Of a stretch of DNA of 64,000 nucleotides, positions 1 through 8,071 are shown in pieces (the stretch's first letter is position 1; the number at the start of each line of letters is the position of its first letter). Source of the stretch: Streptomyces sp. CB02009 (GTDB taxonomy: Bacteria > Actinomycetota > Actinomycetes > Streptomycetales > Streptomycetaceae). The notes below the pieces were generated by a model. It did no database searches. It was not told the origin of the DNA and worked only from the letters and a program-made list of their open reading frames with translations. The translations under genes were made by a program, and so were the position numbers. The stretch spans positions 747,274 to 811,273 of the forward strand of contig NZ_LIVV01000001.1 of NCBI RefSeq assembly GCF_001905825.1. Reading direction: 5' to 3'.

Positions 1-2325
1 GAAGCCCCTCGGGCCACAGCCGCCCGGCGCGACCCCTATGAGGGGTTCGCCGGGCACGTCGGCCGCACCTTCGCGGAGTCCGAGCCCGCCTGGCCCGGCC
101 GGACCGCCCCGCCCGCCAAGGCCCCCAACATCGTCGTCGTCCTCGTCGACGACATGGGCTTCAGCGACATCGGACCCTTCGGCTCCGAGATCCCCACGCC
201 CGTCCTCGACGGACTCGCCGACGCCGGCGTCCGGCTCACCAACTACCACACCATGCCGCTGTGCTCACCGGCCCGGGCCGCCCTGCTCACCGGCCTCAAC
301 CCGCACCGCGTCGGCTACGCCATGGTCGCCAACTCCGACCCCGGTTTCCCCGGTTACGGCATGGAGATCGCCGACGACATCCCCACGCTCGCCGAACTGC
401 TCCACGACGCGGGCTACGCGACCTACGCCGTCGGCAAGTGGCACCTCGTCCGCGACTCCGCCTCCAACGCGGCGGACGACCGGGCCAACTGGCCCCTGCA
501 GAAGGGCTTCGACCAGTACTACGGCGTCCTCGAAGGGCTCACCAGCCTCTTCCACCCGCACCAGCTCGTCCGGGACAACAGCCCTCTCGACATCGACGAG
601 TTCCCCGACGACTACTACTACACCGACGACATCACCGACCAGGCCCTCTCCATGGTGAAGTCGCTCCGGGCCCACGAGCCCGACAAGCCCTTCTTCCTCT
701 ACCTCGCCCACAACGCCGTCCACGGCCCCCTCCAGGCCAAGGCCGAGGACATCGCCCGCCACCGCGGCCGCTACGACGAGGGCTGGGACGTCCTGCGCGA
801 GCGGCGCTTCGCCGCCCAGCTCGCCGCCGGGCTCTTCCCGCCCGGCACCGAACTCCCCGCGCGGAACAGCGAGGCCGGACTCGACGTCCCGGCGTGGGAT
901 TCCCTGACGGTAACTCAGCAGCGGCTGTACGCGCGCTACATGGAGGTGTACGCGGCCCTCGTCGACAACATCGACCAGAACCTCGGCCGCCTCACGGACA
1001 CCCTCGCCGCCCTCGGTGAACTCGACAACACCGTCATCGTCTTCACCTCCGACAACGGCGGCACCGGCGAGGGCGGCGCCGAGGGCACCCGCTCGTACTT
1101 CAGCCGCTTCGTCCACCACCCGCGCCTCCCCGGCGACTGGGACCCCGACGTCGACCGCGACCCCGAACTCATCGGCGGCCCCCGCAGCCTGGTCCACTAC
1201 CCCCGCGGCTGGGGCATGGCCTCCAACACCCCCTTCCGCCTCTACAAGGGCCACACCTACGCGGGCGGTGTCCGCGTGCCGTTCGTCCTCTCCTGGCCCG
1301 AGGGCGTCAGGGACGGCCGGCTCGCGAGCGGACTGCGCCCCCAGTACCAGTACGTCACCGACATCGCCCCCACCCTCCTCGAACTCGCCGGTCTCGCCCG
1401 GCCCGAGAGCCGCAGGGGCGTCCCGCCCCAGGAACCGGACGGCGTCAGCTTCGGCCCCGTCCTCGCCGACGCCGCCCACGACTCCACCCACCCCGAGCAG
1501 TACTGCGAGATGACCGGCAACCGCAGCCACTACCGCGACGGCCGCAAGCTCGTCACCCTCCACCGGCCCGGGGCCCCCTACGACGACTCCGAATGGGCCC
1601 TGTACGACATCCGCACCGACCCCACCGAGATCCACGACCTCGCCGCCGCCCACCCCGAACTCGTCAAGGAGCTCTCCGCGGCCTGGGAGGACGCCGCCTG
1701 GCGCAACGGCGTCTTCCCGCTCCCCGACCACAGCGGGGCCCTCGCCCGCCGCAACCCCGCAGAGGAGCGCCTCAGCCGCCCCCTCACCCTGCTCCCCGGC
1801 ACCCCGGAGCTGGAGCGCTACCGCTCCTCCCGGCTCGTCTCGCTGCGCTCCTTCGAGATCGCCGTGGCCGTCGACGAGACCGGGGACGGCGTCCTCGTCT
1901 CCCACGGCGACCAGGGCGGCGGCTACAGCCTCTACGTCGAGAACGGCCGGCTCGCCCTCGCGTACAACGAGTACGGAACCCTCCACGAGACCGACGCGGG
2001 CCCCCTCGGGCCCGGCCCGCACGAGATCCTCCTCGCCGCCGCGGCGGAGGAGGGACTGCGCTGGAGGTTCACGGTCACCGTGGACGGCGAGCACCGCGCC
2101 GCCCCCGGCAGCGTCCACCAACTCATCGGCATGGCCCCGTTCCAGGGCATCAGCGTCGGCGTCGACCGGAAGTCCCCCGTGTCCTGGCCCCTCTTCGAAC
2201 GCCACCGGTCCTTCCGCTACACCGGTCGGCTGAAGTCCGTCACCTACCGGCCGGGCGCCCCCGGCCCCGACGCGCCCGAAGCCGTCGCCGCCGCACTGAA
2301 GGAGGCCGCCGCCGCCTTCGAGTAG
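1..2325 (+). CDS. Arylsulfatase, 5' end outside the window
   Basis: The frame is open from the first base and the N-terminal Asp-Asp metal-binding motif (NIVVVLVDDMG) is already underway near base 130, so the start lies upstream; the ATG at 154 would remove that motif. The sulfatase signature C-S-P-A-R, whose Cys becomes formylglycine, is at base 262, followed by AALLTG. GKWHL and a second metal site, FTSDNGG, are also present, so the type I sulfatase active site looks complete. After the catalytic domain there is about 190 residues of beta-rich sequence ending RPGAPG, like the C-terminal part of AtsA-type arylsulfatases. It would hydrolyse sulfate esters; substrate unknown. No formylglycine-generating enzyme is encoded in the window. 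No signal peptide can be judged because the start is missing. Confidence 0.9.
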   Translation, partial: EAPRATAARRDPYEGFAGHVGRTFAESEPAWPGRTAPPAKAPNIVVVLVDDMGFSDIGPFGSEIPTPVLDGLADAGVRLTNYHTMPLCSPARAALLTGLNPHRVGYAMVANSDPGFPGYGMEIADDIPTLAELLHDAGYATYAVGKWHLVRDSASNAADDRANWPLQKGFDQYYGVLEGLTSLFHPHQLVRDNSPLDIDEFPDDYYYTDDITDQALSMVKSLRAHEPDKPFFLYLAHNAVHGPLQAKAEDIARHRGRYDEGWDVLRERRFAAQLAAGLFPPGTELPARNSEAGLDVPAWDSLTVTQQRLYARYMEVYAALVDNIDQNLGRLTDTLAALGELDNTVIVFTSDNGGTGEGGAEGTRSYFSRFVHHPRLPGDWDPDVDRDPELIGGPRSLVHYPRGWGMASNTPFRLYKGHTYAGGVRVPFVLSWPEGVRDGRLASGLRPQYQYVTDIAPTLLELAGLARPESRRGVPPQEPDGVSFGPVLADAAHDSTHPEQYCEMTGNRSHYRDGRKLVTLHRPGAPYDDSEWALYDIRTDPTEIHDLAAAHPELVKELSAAWEDAAWRNGVFPLPDHSGALARRNPAEERLSRPLTLLPGTPELERYRSSRLVSLRSFEIAVAVDETGDGVLVSHGDQGGGYSLYVENGRLALAYNEYGTLHETDAGPLGPGPHEILLAAAAEEGLRWRFTVTVDGEHRAAPGSVHQLIGMAPFQGISVGVDRKSPVSWPLFERHRSFRYTGRLKSVTYRPGAPGPDAPEAVAAALKEAAAAFE

Positions 2326-2396
2326 AGCCACACGTCCGCGCGGCGGTCCGTGAAAACCGCGGGCCGCCCCGGGCGGAACGAGGGCAGAATGCGCGT

Positions 2397-2906
2397 ATGA
2401 CCATCCAAGATCACCGCACGTCCGTGCCGTACACCGGGGACGAACGCGCCGTCCTCACGGCCATGCTCGACTTCCAGCGCGACACCCTCGCCCTGAAGTG
2501 CGAGGGGCTCACGCCCGAGCAGCTGCGGACGCGGGCGGTCGACCCCTCGGGGCTGTCCCTCCTCGGCCTGGTCCGCCATGCCGCCGAGGTCGAGCGCGGC
2601 TGGTTCCGGAACACGCTCGACGGCCAGCGGAGCCGCAGCCGCTGGACGCCGCCGGGCTCCACCGACTGGGCCGACTTCGACGTGGACGACGCCGACGTCG
2701 ACGAGGCGTTCACCGTCTGGCGGGAGGAGTGCGCCCGCGCCCGCGCGATCGTCGCCGCTGCCGGCTCCCTCGACGCCACGGGGACCCACGAGGGCGTGAC
2801 GTACTCCGTGCGCTACGTCCTCGCCCACATGATCGAGGAGTACGCACGGCACAACGGCCACGCCGACCTGCTGCGCGAACGCCTCGACGGCACGACGGGG
2901 GAGTGA
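2397..2906 (+). CDS. DinB/DUF664 family protein
   Basis: A protein of 169 residues with the four-helix DinB/DUF664 pattern: LDFQRDTLALKCEGL in the first helix, a central His in GLVRHAAEVERGWF, and a C-terminal His pair in LAHMIEEYARHNGHADLL. The three His match the usual metal triad of this family, many of whose members are thiol-dependent S-transferases in actinomycetes; the reaction here is unknown. The ATG at 2397 is chosen because the similarity begins there; the frame is open far upstream but antisense to the sulfatase end. The next gene starts 4 bp after the stop, so the two are probably co-transcribed. Confidence 0.85.
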   Translation: MTIQDHRTSVPYTGDERAVLTAMLDFQRDTLALKCEGLTPEQLRTRAVDPSGLSLLGLVRHAAEVERGWFRNTLDGQRSRSRWTPPGSTDWADFDVDDADVDEAFTVWREECARARAIVAAAGSLDATGTHEGVTYSVRYVLAHMIEEYARHNGHADLLRERLDGTTGE

Positions 2907-2910
2907 CCCG

Positions 2911-3363
2911 ATGACCGCCCCGGGAACCCCCGGCGATCCCGACGGCCACGCCTGCGCCGACCCCGACATCACCCACCCCGACATCGCCGAGGCCGTCGCC
3001 GGCGAACTGGCGCTCCTGGACCCGGCCGTACGCGTCTCCCGGGCCCGTGCCGCCGAACTGCTCGACCCCGGGTTCGTCGAGGTCGGCGCGTCCGGCCGGC
3101 GCTGGACGTACGAGGAGATGCTCGCCGACCTCCCCGAGATGTCCGGCGCGACGGAGGGCGGACCCCGCTACGAGCCGACCGCCTTCGCGGCGGCCCTGCT
3201 CGCCCCCGGCGTCGTCCACCTCACGTACGAGACGCTCCTCGACGGCCGCAGGGCCAGGCGCAGCTCGCTCTGGCGCCGCGACCCCGACGCGCCGGCCGGC
3301 ACCGGCCTGCGGATGTACTACCACCAGGGAACGCCCGTACCCGAGGCGGACGTTCAGCCGTAG
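2911..3363 (+). CDS. NTF2-like / DUF4440 family protein
   Basis: A 150-residue protein. It shows the DUF4440 (SnoaL/NTF2-like fold) pattern: an N-terminal helix with ELALLDPAVR, then LLDPGFVEVGASGRRWTYEEML, and C-terminal strands HLTYETLL and SSLWRRD ending in RMYYHQGTPVP. Such proteins are small cytosolic cone-shaped folds with varied roles; no catalytic residue can be assigned. It follows the DinB-like gene by 4 bp and its 3' end overlaps the convergent membrane protein gene by 10 bp. Confidence 0.8.
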   Translation: MTAPGTPGDPDGHACADPDITHPDIAEAVAGELALLDPAVRVSRARAAELLDPGFVEVGASGRRWTYEEMLADLPEMSGATEGGPRYEPTAFAAALLAPGVVHLTYETLLDGRRARRSSLWRRDPDAPAGTGLRMYYHQGTPVPEADVQP

Positions 3364-3722
3364 GCGTCGGTCACGCAGTCGGCCGCGCAGCGCCCGTGCT
3401 CGAACCGGCGGCGCAGCGCGGCCGCCGCGTGCCGCCGCTCCACCCCGGTGTACCCGTAGCGCTCCTGCGTGGTGCGCACCACGGCCTCGACGGTGACGAT
3501 CGCCGGTTCGCCCTCGCCGGCGGACCGGCGGGCCAGCGCGATCACGTGGTCGGCCGCCCGCAGCAGATCGCGGGCGTACTCCCGCTGGGCCACGGAGCGC
3601 GCGCGGGACGCGGCGAACGGCCGGACCGCGCGCCCCTTCCAGAGGACGCCGACGGTGATGAGCCCCGCACCGAGCAGCAGGACGAGCACGCCCCCCACGG
3701 CGTCGTGCGTCCACTGCATCAT
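3354..3722 (-). CDS. Small membrane protein, hypothetical
   Basis: A 122-residue protein with one clear transmembrane segment near the N-terminus (GGVLVLLLGAGLITVGVLW, about residues 10-28). An Arg-rich cytoplasmic part of about 90 residues follows, with two Cys near the end (RCAADC). I do not recognise a family. The start is the first of two consecutive ATGs. Codon use (GC-rich third positions) supports a real gene. It is convergent with the DUF4440 gene and overlaps its 3' end by 10 bp. Confidence 0.65.
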   Translation of the reverse strand: MMQWTHDAVGGVLVLLLGAGLITVGVLWKGRAVRPFAASRARSVAQREYARDLLRAADHVIALARRSAGEGEPAIVTVEAVVRTTQERYGYTGVERRHAAAALRRRFEHGRCAADCVTDAYG

Positions 3723-3766
3723 GGGCCGCCTTCCCTGGACCTGCCCGTCCCCCGGGCGTTCAGAGT

Positions 3767-4741
3767 CTAGGGCTCGGGGCGCCGGTCCCGTGGCCGAGCC
3801 CAGGAGGGTGTCCAGATGTCGGGATCCCGCTCCGCCGCGGCCGGGGACCCGGGGGCCTCGGGTGAGGCGGTGAGATGGTCACGAAGGACGAGCAGCGAGG
3901 GGTGCGGGTTGTCCGCGGCCCACAGAAGTGAGTGCGGATAGACCGGAGTCGGACCGTGCACGGCGACGCGCCGCAGGTCGTGCCCCTGCGGCCAGACGAG
4001 CCGGGTGCCCGCGCCGACCAGCGTGGCCAGGTCGGGGGAGTCCGCGATGGTGTCGAACAGCGCCTCGGGGCCGAAGTCCGGACCCGTCACCTCGATGGTG
4101 AGACCGAACCGGGCGGCCAGGTCCGCGTAGTAGGCCGCCCACTCGGTTCCGCCGACGATGCCGGGAATCCAGATCCGGAGTCCGGCGAGCCGCGCGAGCG
4201 GGACGGAACGGGCGCCCGCGAGCGCGTGCCCGGGGCCCGTCAGGAGCTGCAGCGGCTCGTCCAGGACCGGGGCCGCCTCGATGCCCTCGGGAAGCCGCCG
4301 GCCGGGCATGGTGACCGCGCGGAAGGACGCGTCGATCGTGCCGGCCCCGAGGGCGGCGACGGCCGTGTCGGCGTCGAACAGCGTCACGACGTCCAGCTCG
4401 ATCCCGGGATGCGCCCGGTGGAACCCCCGCAGCAGCCCCGCGGTCGCCAGGCGCCGGCCGATCACGTCCACGCGCAGCGCCCGCCGATCCGGCCGCACGG
4501 AGGCCGTCGCCCGCGCCTCGGCCTGCAGCAGGGCGCGCGCGTGCGGCAGGAACGCCTGCCCGTCGATCGTCACCTCCGCCCCGCGCGCGGTGCGGGCGAG
4601 CAGCCGCACGCCGAGCTCCTTCTCCAGCCCGGCGACCCGCTTGGACGCGGCCTGCTGGGTGATCGCGAGCTCGGCGGCCGCCTCCCGGAACCGGCCCGAG
4701 TCCACCACGGCGAGGAAGGTGCGTACGGCTTCGAGGTCCAC
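3767..4741 (-). CDS. LysR family transcriptional regulator
   Basis: A 324-residue protein. The N-terminal winged HTH has the LysR pattern (MDLEAVRTFLAVVDSG, then AAAELAITQQAASKRVAGLEKELG), followed by a periplasmic-binding-protein-like effector domain to about residue 295. The last 25 residues are a variable tail. It is divergent from the MFS gene at 4877. The 135-bp gap holds a perfect inverted repeat at 4759-4773, suggesting it controls itself and the exporter. The effector is unknown. Confidence 0.92.
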   Translation of the reverse strand: MDLEAVRTFLAVVDSGRFREAAAELAITQQAASKRVAGLEKELGVRLLARTARGAEVTIDGQAFLPHARALLQAEARATASVRPDRRALRVDVIGRRLATAGLLRGFHRAHPGIELDVVTLFDADTAVAALGAGTIDASFRAVTMPGRRLPEGIEAAPVLDEPLQLLTGPGHALAGARSVPLARLAGLRIWIPGIVGGTEWAAYYADLAARFGLTIEVTGPDFGPEALFDTIADSPDLATLVGAGTRLVWPQGHDLRRVAVHGPTPVYPHSLLWAADNPHPSLLVLRDHLTASPEAPGSPAAAERDPDIWTPSWARPRDRRPEP

Positions 4742-4758
4742 GCCCCGAGCCTAGCCCG

Positions 4759-4773
4759 ACAACCAGAGGTTGT
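4759..4773. promoter_or_regulatory. Inverted repeat, candidate LysR operator
   Basis: ACAACC and GGTTGT separated by AGA form a perfect 6-bp dyad lying 18 bp from the LysR start. A third GGTTGT occurs at 4789. LysR proteins usually bind imperfect dyads of about 15 bp in the divergent gap, so position and size fit. The assignment is inference. Confidence 0.5.
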
Positions 4774-4876
4774 GCCGTCCACGTGCCCCGGTTGTTTGAT
4801 CTGCGGGTCCTCCGCTCGCTTTGATGGCGTCCGTCGGTCCGTGGTTGTGCGGCCGGCCGGTGAGAGGGGTACGGGC

Positions 4877-6112
4877 ATGGCGGGCGAGGTGTCCCTCGGA
4901 CGGGACTTCGGGTGGCTGTGGGCGGCGTACGCGGCCGGCACCCTGGGCACCTGGGTGGCCTTCAACGCCTTCCCGCTGCTGGCCCTCACGGTGCTCCACA
5001 AGGGCTCCGCCGAGGTGGCCGCGCTGGCCGCCGTGGGCGCCGCCGTCGGGGCGGCGGTCGCACTGCCGCTCGGCCCCTGGGTGGAGTTCCGCCGCAAGCG
5101 GCCCGTGATGGTCGCCATGGACCTCGTGCGGTGCGCGGCGATGCTGAGCGTCGCCGCCGCGTACGCGCTCGACCGGCTCGGCTTCGTCCAGCTCCTCGTC
5201 GTCTCCGTGCTCGTCGCCGCGGCCGACATCACCTTCGGCGCCGCCTCCGGCGCCTGCCTGAAGGCGCTCGTACCGGCGGAGGGCCGGCTGGTCGCGCAGG
5301 CCCGGCTCGAATCCACGACCTGGACCGCGACCGTCGTCGGACCGCCGCTCGGCGGCGCCCTCGTCGCCTTCGCCGGCCCGGTGGCGACCGTCCTGGTCGA
5401 CGCCCTGAGCTATCTGCTCTCGGCGGCGGGCATCCGCGCGATCAGAGGCCGGGAGCCCGCTCCCACGCGCGAGGCGGGGGCGGGGATGCGGGCCGGCGAC
5501 CGTCTCGAAGGGTGGCGGCACATCCTCGGCCAGCCCGTCCTGCGCCCGCTGTTCCTCAACTCCGTCCTGGTCAACGGCCTCATCATGGCGACCGCGCCGC
5601 TGCTGGCCGTCCTGATGCTCGGGCCGCTGGGCTTCGCCCCGTGGCAGTACGGGCTGGCCTTCGCGGTGCCCTGCGTCGGCGGTCTCGTCGGCTCTCGGCT
5701 GGCCCGGCCGCTCGTCGCGCGGTACGGCCGGCACCGGGTCCTGCGGGTCTCGGGCGTCCTCCGCGCGTGCTGGCCGGTGGGCCTCGTCCTGGTCCACCCC
5801 GGTGTCACCGGGCTCGTGCTCGTGATGGCGGTCGAGCTGGCGCTGATCACCTGCGCCGCCGTGTTCACCCCGGTGCTCGCCGCCCATCGCCTCGACCTGA
5901 CGCCGACCGACCGGGTCGCCCGCACCCTCACCGCCTGGTCCGTCACCGCGAAGGCGTCCCTGGCCGCCCTGACCGCGCTCTGGGGGCTTCTCGCCGCCGT
6001 CGTCGGACCTCGTGCGGCGATCGGCCTTGCGGGCGCCCTGCTGCTTGCGACACCGCTGCTGCTGCCCAGGCGGGAGGCGGGCGCGACAGCATGCGTTGAC
6101 ACGTGTAAGTGA
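4877..6112 (+). CDS. MFS transporter
   Basis: A 411-residue protein with about 12 hydrophobic segments, beginning GWLWAAYAAGTLGTWVAFNAF, a pattern typical of the EntS/MFS_3-type exporters of actinomycetes. The Arg/Lys-rich loop FRRKRPVM after TM2 is the usual MFS motif A region. The ATG at 4877 is chosen because the open frame upstream is antisense to the LysR gene. It is divergent from LysR and likely regulated by it. The substrate cannot be told. The carboxylesterase follows after 58 bp. Confidence 0.88.
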   Translation: MAGEVSLGRDFGWLWAAYAAGTLGTWVAFNAFPLLALTVLHKGSAEVAALAAVGAAVGAAVALPLGPWVEFRRKRPVMVAMDLVRCAAMLSVAAAYALDRLGFVQLLVVSVLVAAADITFGAASGACLKALVPAEGRLVAQARLESTTWTATVVGPPLGGALVAFAGPVATVLVDALSYLLSAAGIRAIRGREPAPTREAGAGMRAGDRLEGWRHILGQPVLRPLFLNSVLVNGLIMATAPLLAVLMLGPLGFAPWQYGLAFAVPCVGGLVGSRLARPLVARYGRHRVLRVSGVLRACWPVGLVLVHPGVTGLVLVMAVELALITCAAVFTPVLAAHRLDLTPTDRVARTLTAWSVTAKASLAALTALWGLLAAVVGPRAAIGLAGALLLATPLLLPRREAGATACVDTCK

Positions 6113-6170
6113 CGAGTGGCAGGCTCCTGCCCCGGGCTTCGTGTGCCCCCGCGCAGAAGGAGCAGCACCC

Positions 6171-7685
6171 ATGAGCACCACCGGCACGAACACCCCCACC
6201 ACCGGCGGCACGGCGACCACCGGCGACACGGTGACCACCGGCCGCGGCCCCGTCCGCGGCGAACGCCGCGCCGACGGCAGCCTGCGCTTCCTCGGCATCC
6301 CGTACGCGCAGCCGCCCGTCGGCGACCTGCGGTTCGCCGCGCCCGTTCCGCCGGAGCCGTGGACGGAGCCGCTGGACGCCACCGCGTACGGACCGACGGC
6401 CCAGCGCCGCCCCTTCGCCGAGATCACCACCATCCCCGAGCCCTCCGTCCCCGGCGCCGGCATCCTCAACCTCAACGTCTTCACCCCCGGCACCGCCCCC
6501 GCGGCCCCGCTGCCCGTCCTCGTCTGGATCCACGGCGGCGGCTACGTCGCCGGCTCGGCGGCCAGTCCCTGGTACGACGGAGCCGCCTTCAACCGCGACG
6601 GCGTCGTCCTCGTCTCGGTCGGCTACCGCCTCGGCATCGAGGGCTTCCTGCACCTGGAGGACGCGCCCGACAACCGGGGCGTACGGGACTGGATCGCCGC
6701 CCTGGAATGGGTGCGGGACAACATCGCGGCCTTCGGCGGAGACCCCGCCAAGGTCACCGTCGCCGGGCAGTCGGCGGGCGGCGGCGCCGTCCAGACCCTC
6801 CTCGCCGTCCCCGCGGCCCAGGGCCTGTTCCGCGGCGCGCTCTCCGTCTCGGGAGCCGTCCCGCGCCCCGACGGCCCGGAGGCCGCCCGCGCCGCCGCCC
6901 GGCTCCTCACCGCCCGCACCGGCGTACCGGCCACCGCCGCCGCCCTCCGCGACCTGGGCGACGACGAGATCCTCGCCCTCCAGGACCGCATGAGCGAGCC
7001 GGGCCCCGACCGCGAGGGCCTGCCGCCGATGCTGACCTTCGCCCCCTTCGCCGACGGCGCGCTCATCCCGCTGCCCGTCCTCGACGCGCTCACGACCGGC
7101 GAGGCGGGCGCGGACGTGCCGCTGATGCTCGGCTTCACCGAGCACGAGTTCACGATGTTCCCCGCTCCCGGCCCGGAGGGCCCGCCGCTGCCCGTCCTCC
7201 TCGGCGGCCTCGGCCTCGACCCCGCGCGGGCCGACGCCCTCGCCGAGGCGTACGCGGACGGCGGCCCCGAGCGGCTCTTCGGCCAGGCGCTGACCGACGC
7301 GACCTTCCGCGCCCCGAACCTCGCCGTCGCCGACGCCCGCGCCGCCCGCGAACGGCCCACCTGGCTCTACGAGTTCGCCTGGCGCTCGCCCGCCGCGGAC
7401 CTCGCCTTCCACTGCGTCGACCTGCCCTTCGCCTTCGACCTCCTCGACGCCGAGGGAGTCCCTTCCGTCGCCGGGGACGCACCGCCGCGCGCGCTCGCCG
7501 ACGCCGTGCACCGGGCCTGGGTCGCCTTCGTGACCGACCAGGACCCGGGCGCCGACTGGCCCCGCTACACGGAGGCCGGACGCGCCACCAGGATCTGGGA
7601 CACCGAACCCCGGACCGCCGCGGACCCGCTCCACGGCGTCCGCGCACTCTGGCTTGACCGAGCGCCGGAGGGGCACCTGGACTGA
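6171..7685 (+). CDS. Type-B carboxylesterase
   Basis: A 504-residue alpha/beta hydrolase of the carboxylesterase type B family. Family landmarks in order: LRFLGIPYAQPPVGDLRF near the N-terminus, oxyanion-hole HGGGY, VSVGYRLGIEGFL, DWIAALEWVRDNIAAFGGDP, and the nucleophile elbow GQSAGG with Ser near residue 201. The acid and His lie in the C-terminal third (GFTEHEF and AFHCVDLPF areas). The start at 6171 is preceded by AGAAGGAGC. There is no signal peptide, so it is probably cytosolic; the Thr-rich N-terminal 25 residues look unstructured. It may be co-transcribed with the MFS gene. Confidence 0.92.
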   Translation: MSTTGTNTPTTGGTATTGDTVTTGRGPVRGERRADGSLRFLGIPYAQPPVGDLRFAAPVPPEPWTEPLDATAYGPTAQRRPFAEITTIPEPSVPGAGILNLNVFTPGTAPAAPLPVLVWIHGGGYVAGSAASPWYDGAAFNRDGVVLVSVGYRLGIEGFLHLEDAPDNRGVRDWIAALEWVRDNIAAFGGDPAKVTVAGQSAGGGAVQTLLAVPAAQGLFRGALSVSGAVPRPDGPEAARAAARLLTARTGVPATAAALRDLGDDEILALQDRMSEPGPDREGLPPMLTFAPFADGALIPLPVLDALTTGEAGADVPLMLGFTEHEFTMFPAPGPEGPPLPVLLGGLGLDPARADALAEAYADGGPERLFGQALTDATFRAPNLAVADARAARERPTWLYEFAWRSPAADLAFHCVDLPFAFDLLDAEGVPSVAGDAPPRALADAVHRAWVAFVTDQDPGADWPRYTEAGRATRIWDTEPRTAADPLHGVRALWLDRAPEGHLD

Positions 7686-8071
7686 TCGGCGGCGGGCCCG
7701 GGCGGCGGGCCCGGACGAGGGGGCCGGACGAGGGGCCCGGGCGACGGGGTTGTCACCCGCTGACCGGCTCAACAGGCCCGTGCCACCGGCGGATCGGCCT
7801 CGACCGGCTGGTGTCTCCTGCGGACCGGCTTCAACAGGCTGGTGTCACCGGCCGATCGGCCTCAACCGGCTCGTGTCACCCACGCACCGGCTCCAACAGG
7901 GCTCGTGTCACACGCTTTTCATACGCCGTGCATGGTCCACCGGGACGGCTGCCGCCATGCTCGGCTGGACGCCGGGGGCGGACGAACGGCCCTTGCCCGC
8001 CCCTGGCATCCAGCCGTTCCCGGCATGCCCGCGCGCGCCGCGTCCGACTCCCCGCCCAAGGAGCCCCCACC
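7686..8071. other. 386-bp gap between esterase and sulfatase genes
   Basis: The first 60 bp are G/C runs with nested GGGCCC palindromes that could fold as a weak terminator for the esterase gene. Bases 7749-7913 are a 31-bp-period tandem repeat. The remaining 160 bp should hold the promoter and leader of the sulfatase; AAGGAG at 8059-8064 is its ribosome binding site. I see no gene here: open frames through it lack coding-like codon use. Confidence 0.6.
7749..7913. repeat. Degenerate 31-bp tandem repeat, about 5 copies
   Basis: The block TGTCACC recurs at 7751, 7781 (TGCCACC), 7812 (TGTCTCC), 7843, 7874 and 7906 (TGTCACA). Spacings are 30, 31, 31, 31 and 32 bp. Each copy continues with a variant of GACCGGCTCAACAGGC. 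The period is close to three turns of DNA, so the same face is repeated. It lies upstream of the exported sulfatase. It could be a regulatory array or a neutral minisatellite. Confidence 0.75.

Noticed and set aside
4867..4872. GGGTAC four bases before the MFS ATG, resembling a SigB -10.
   Set aside because: It is too close to the start codon and has no matching -35 element.
7749..7913. Possible CRISPR array.
   Set aside because: The period is 31 bp with no unique spacers and the copies are degenerate.
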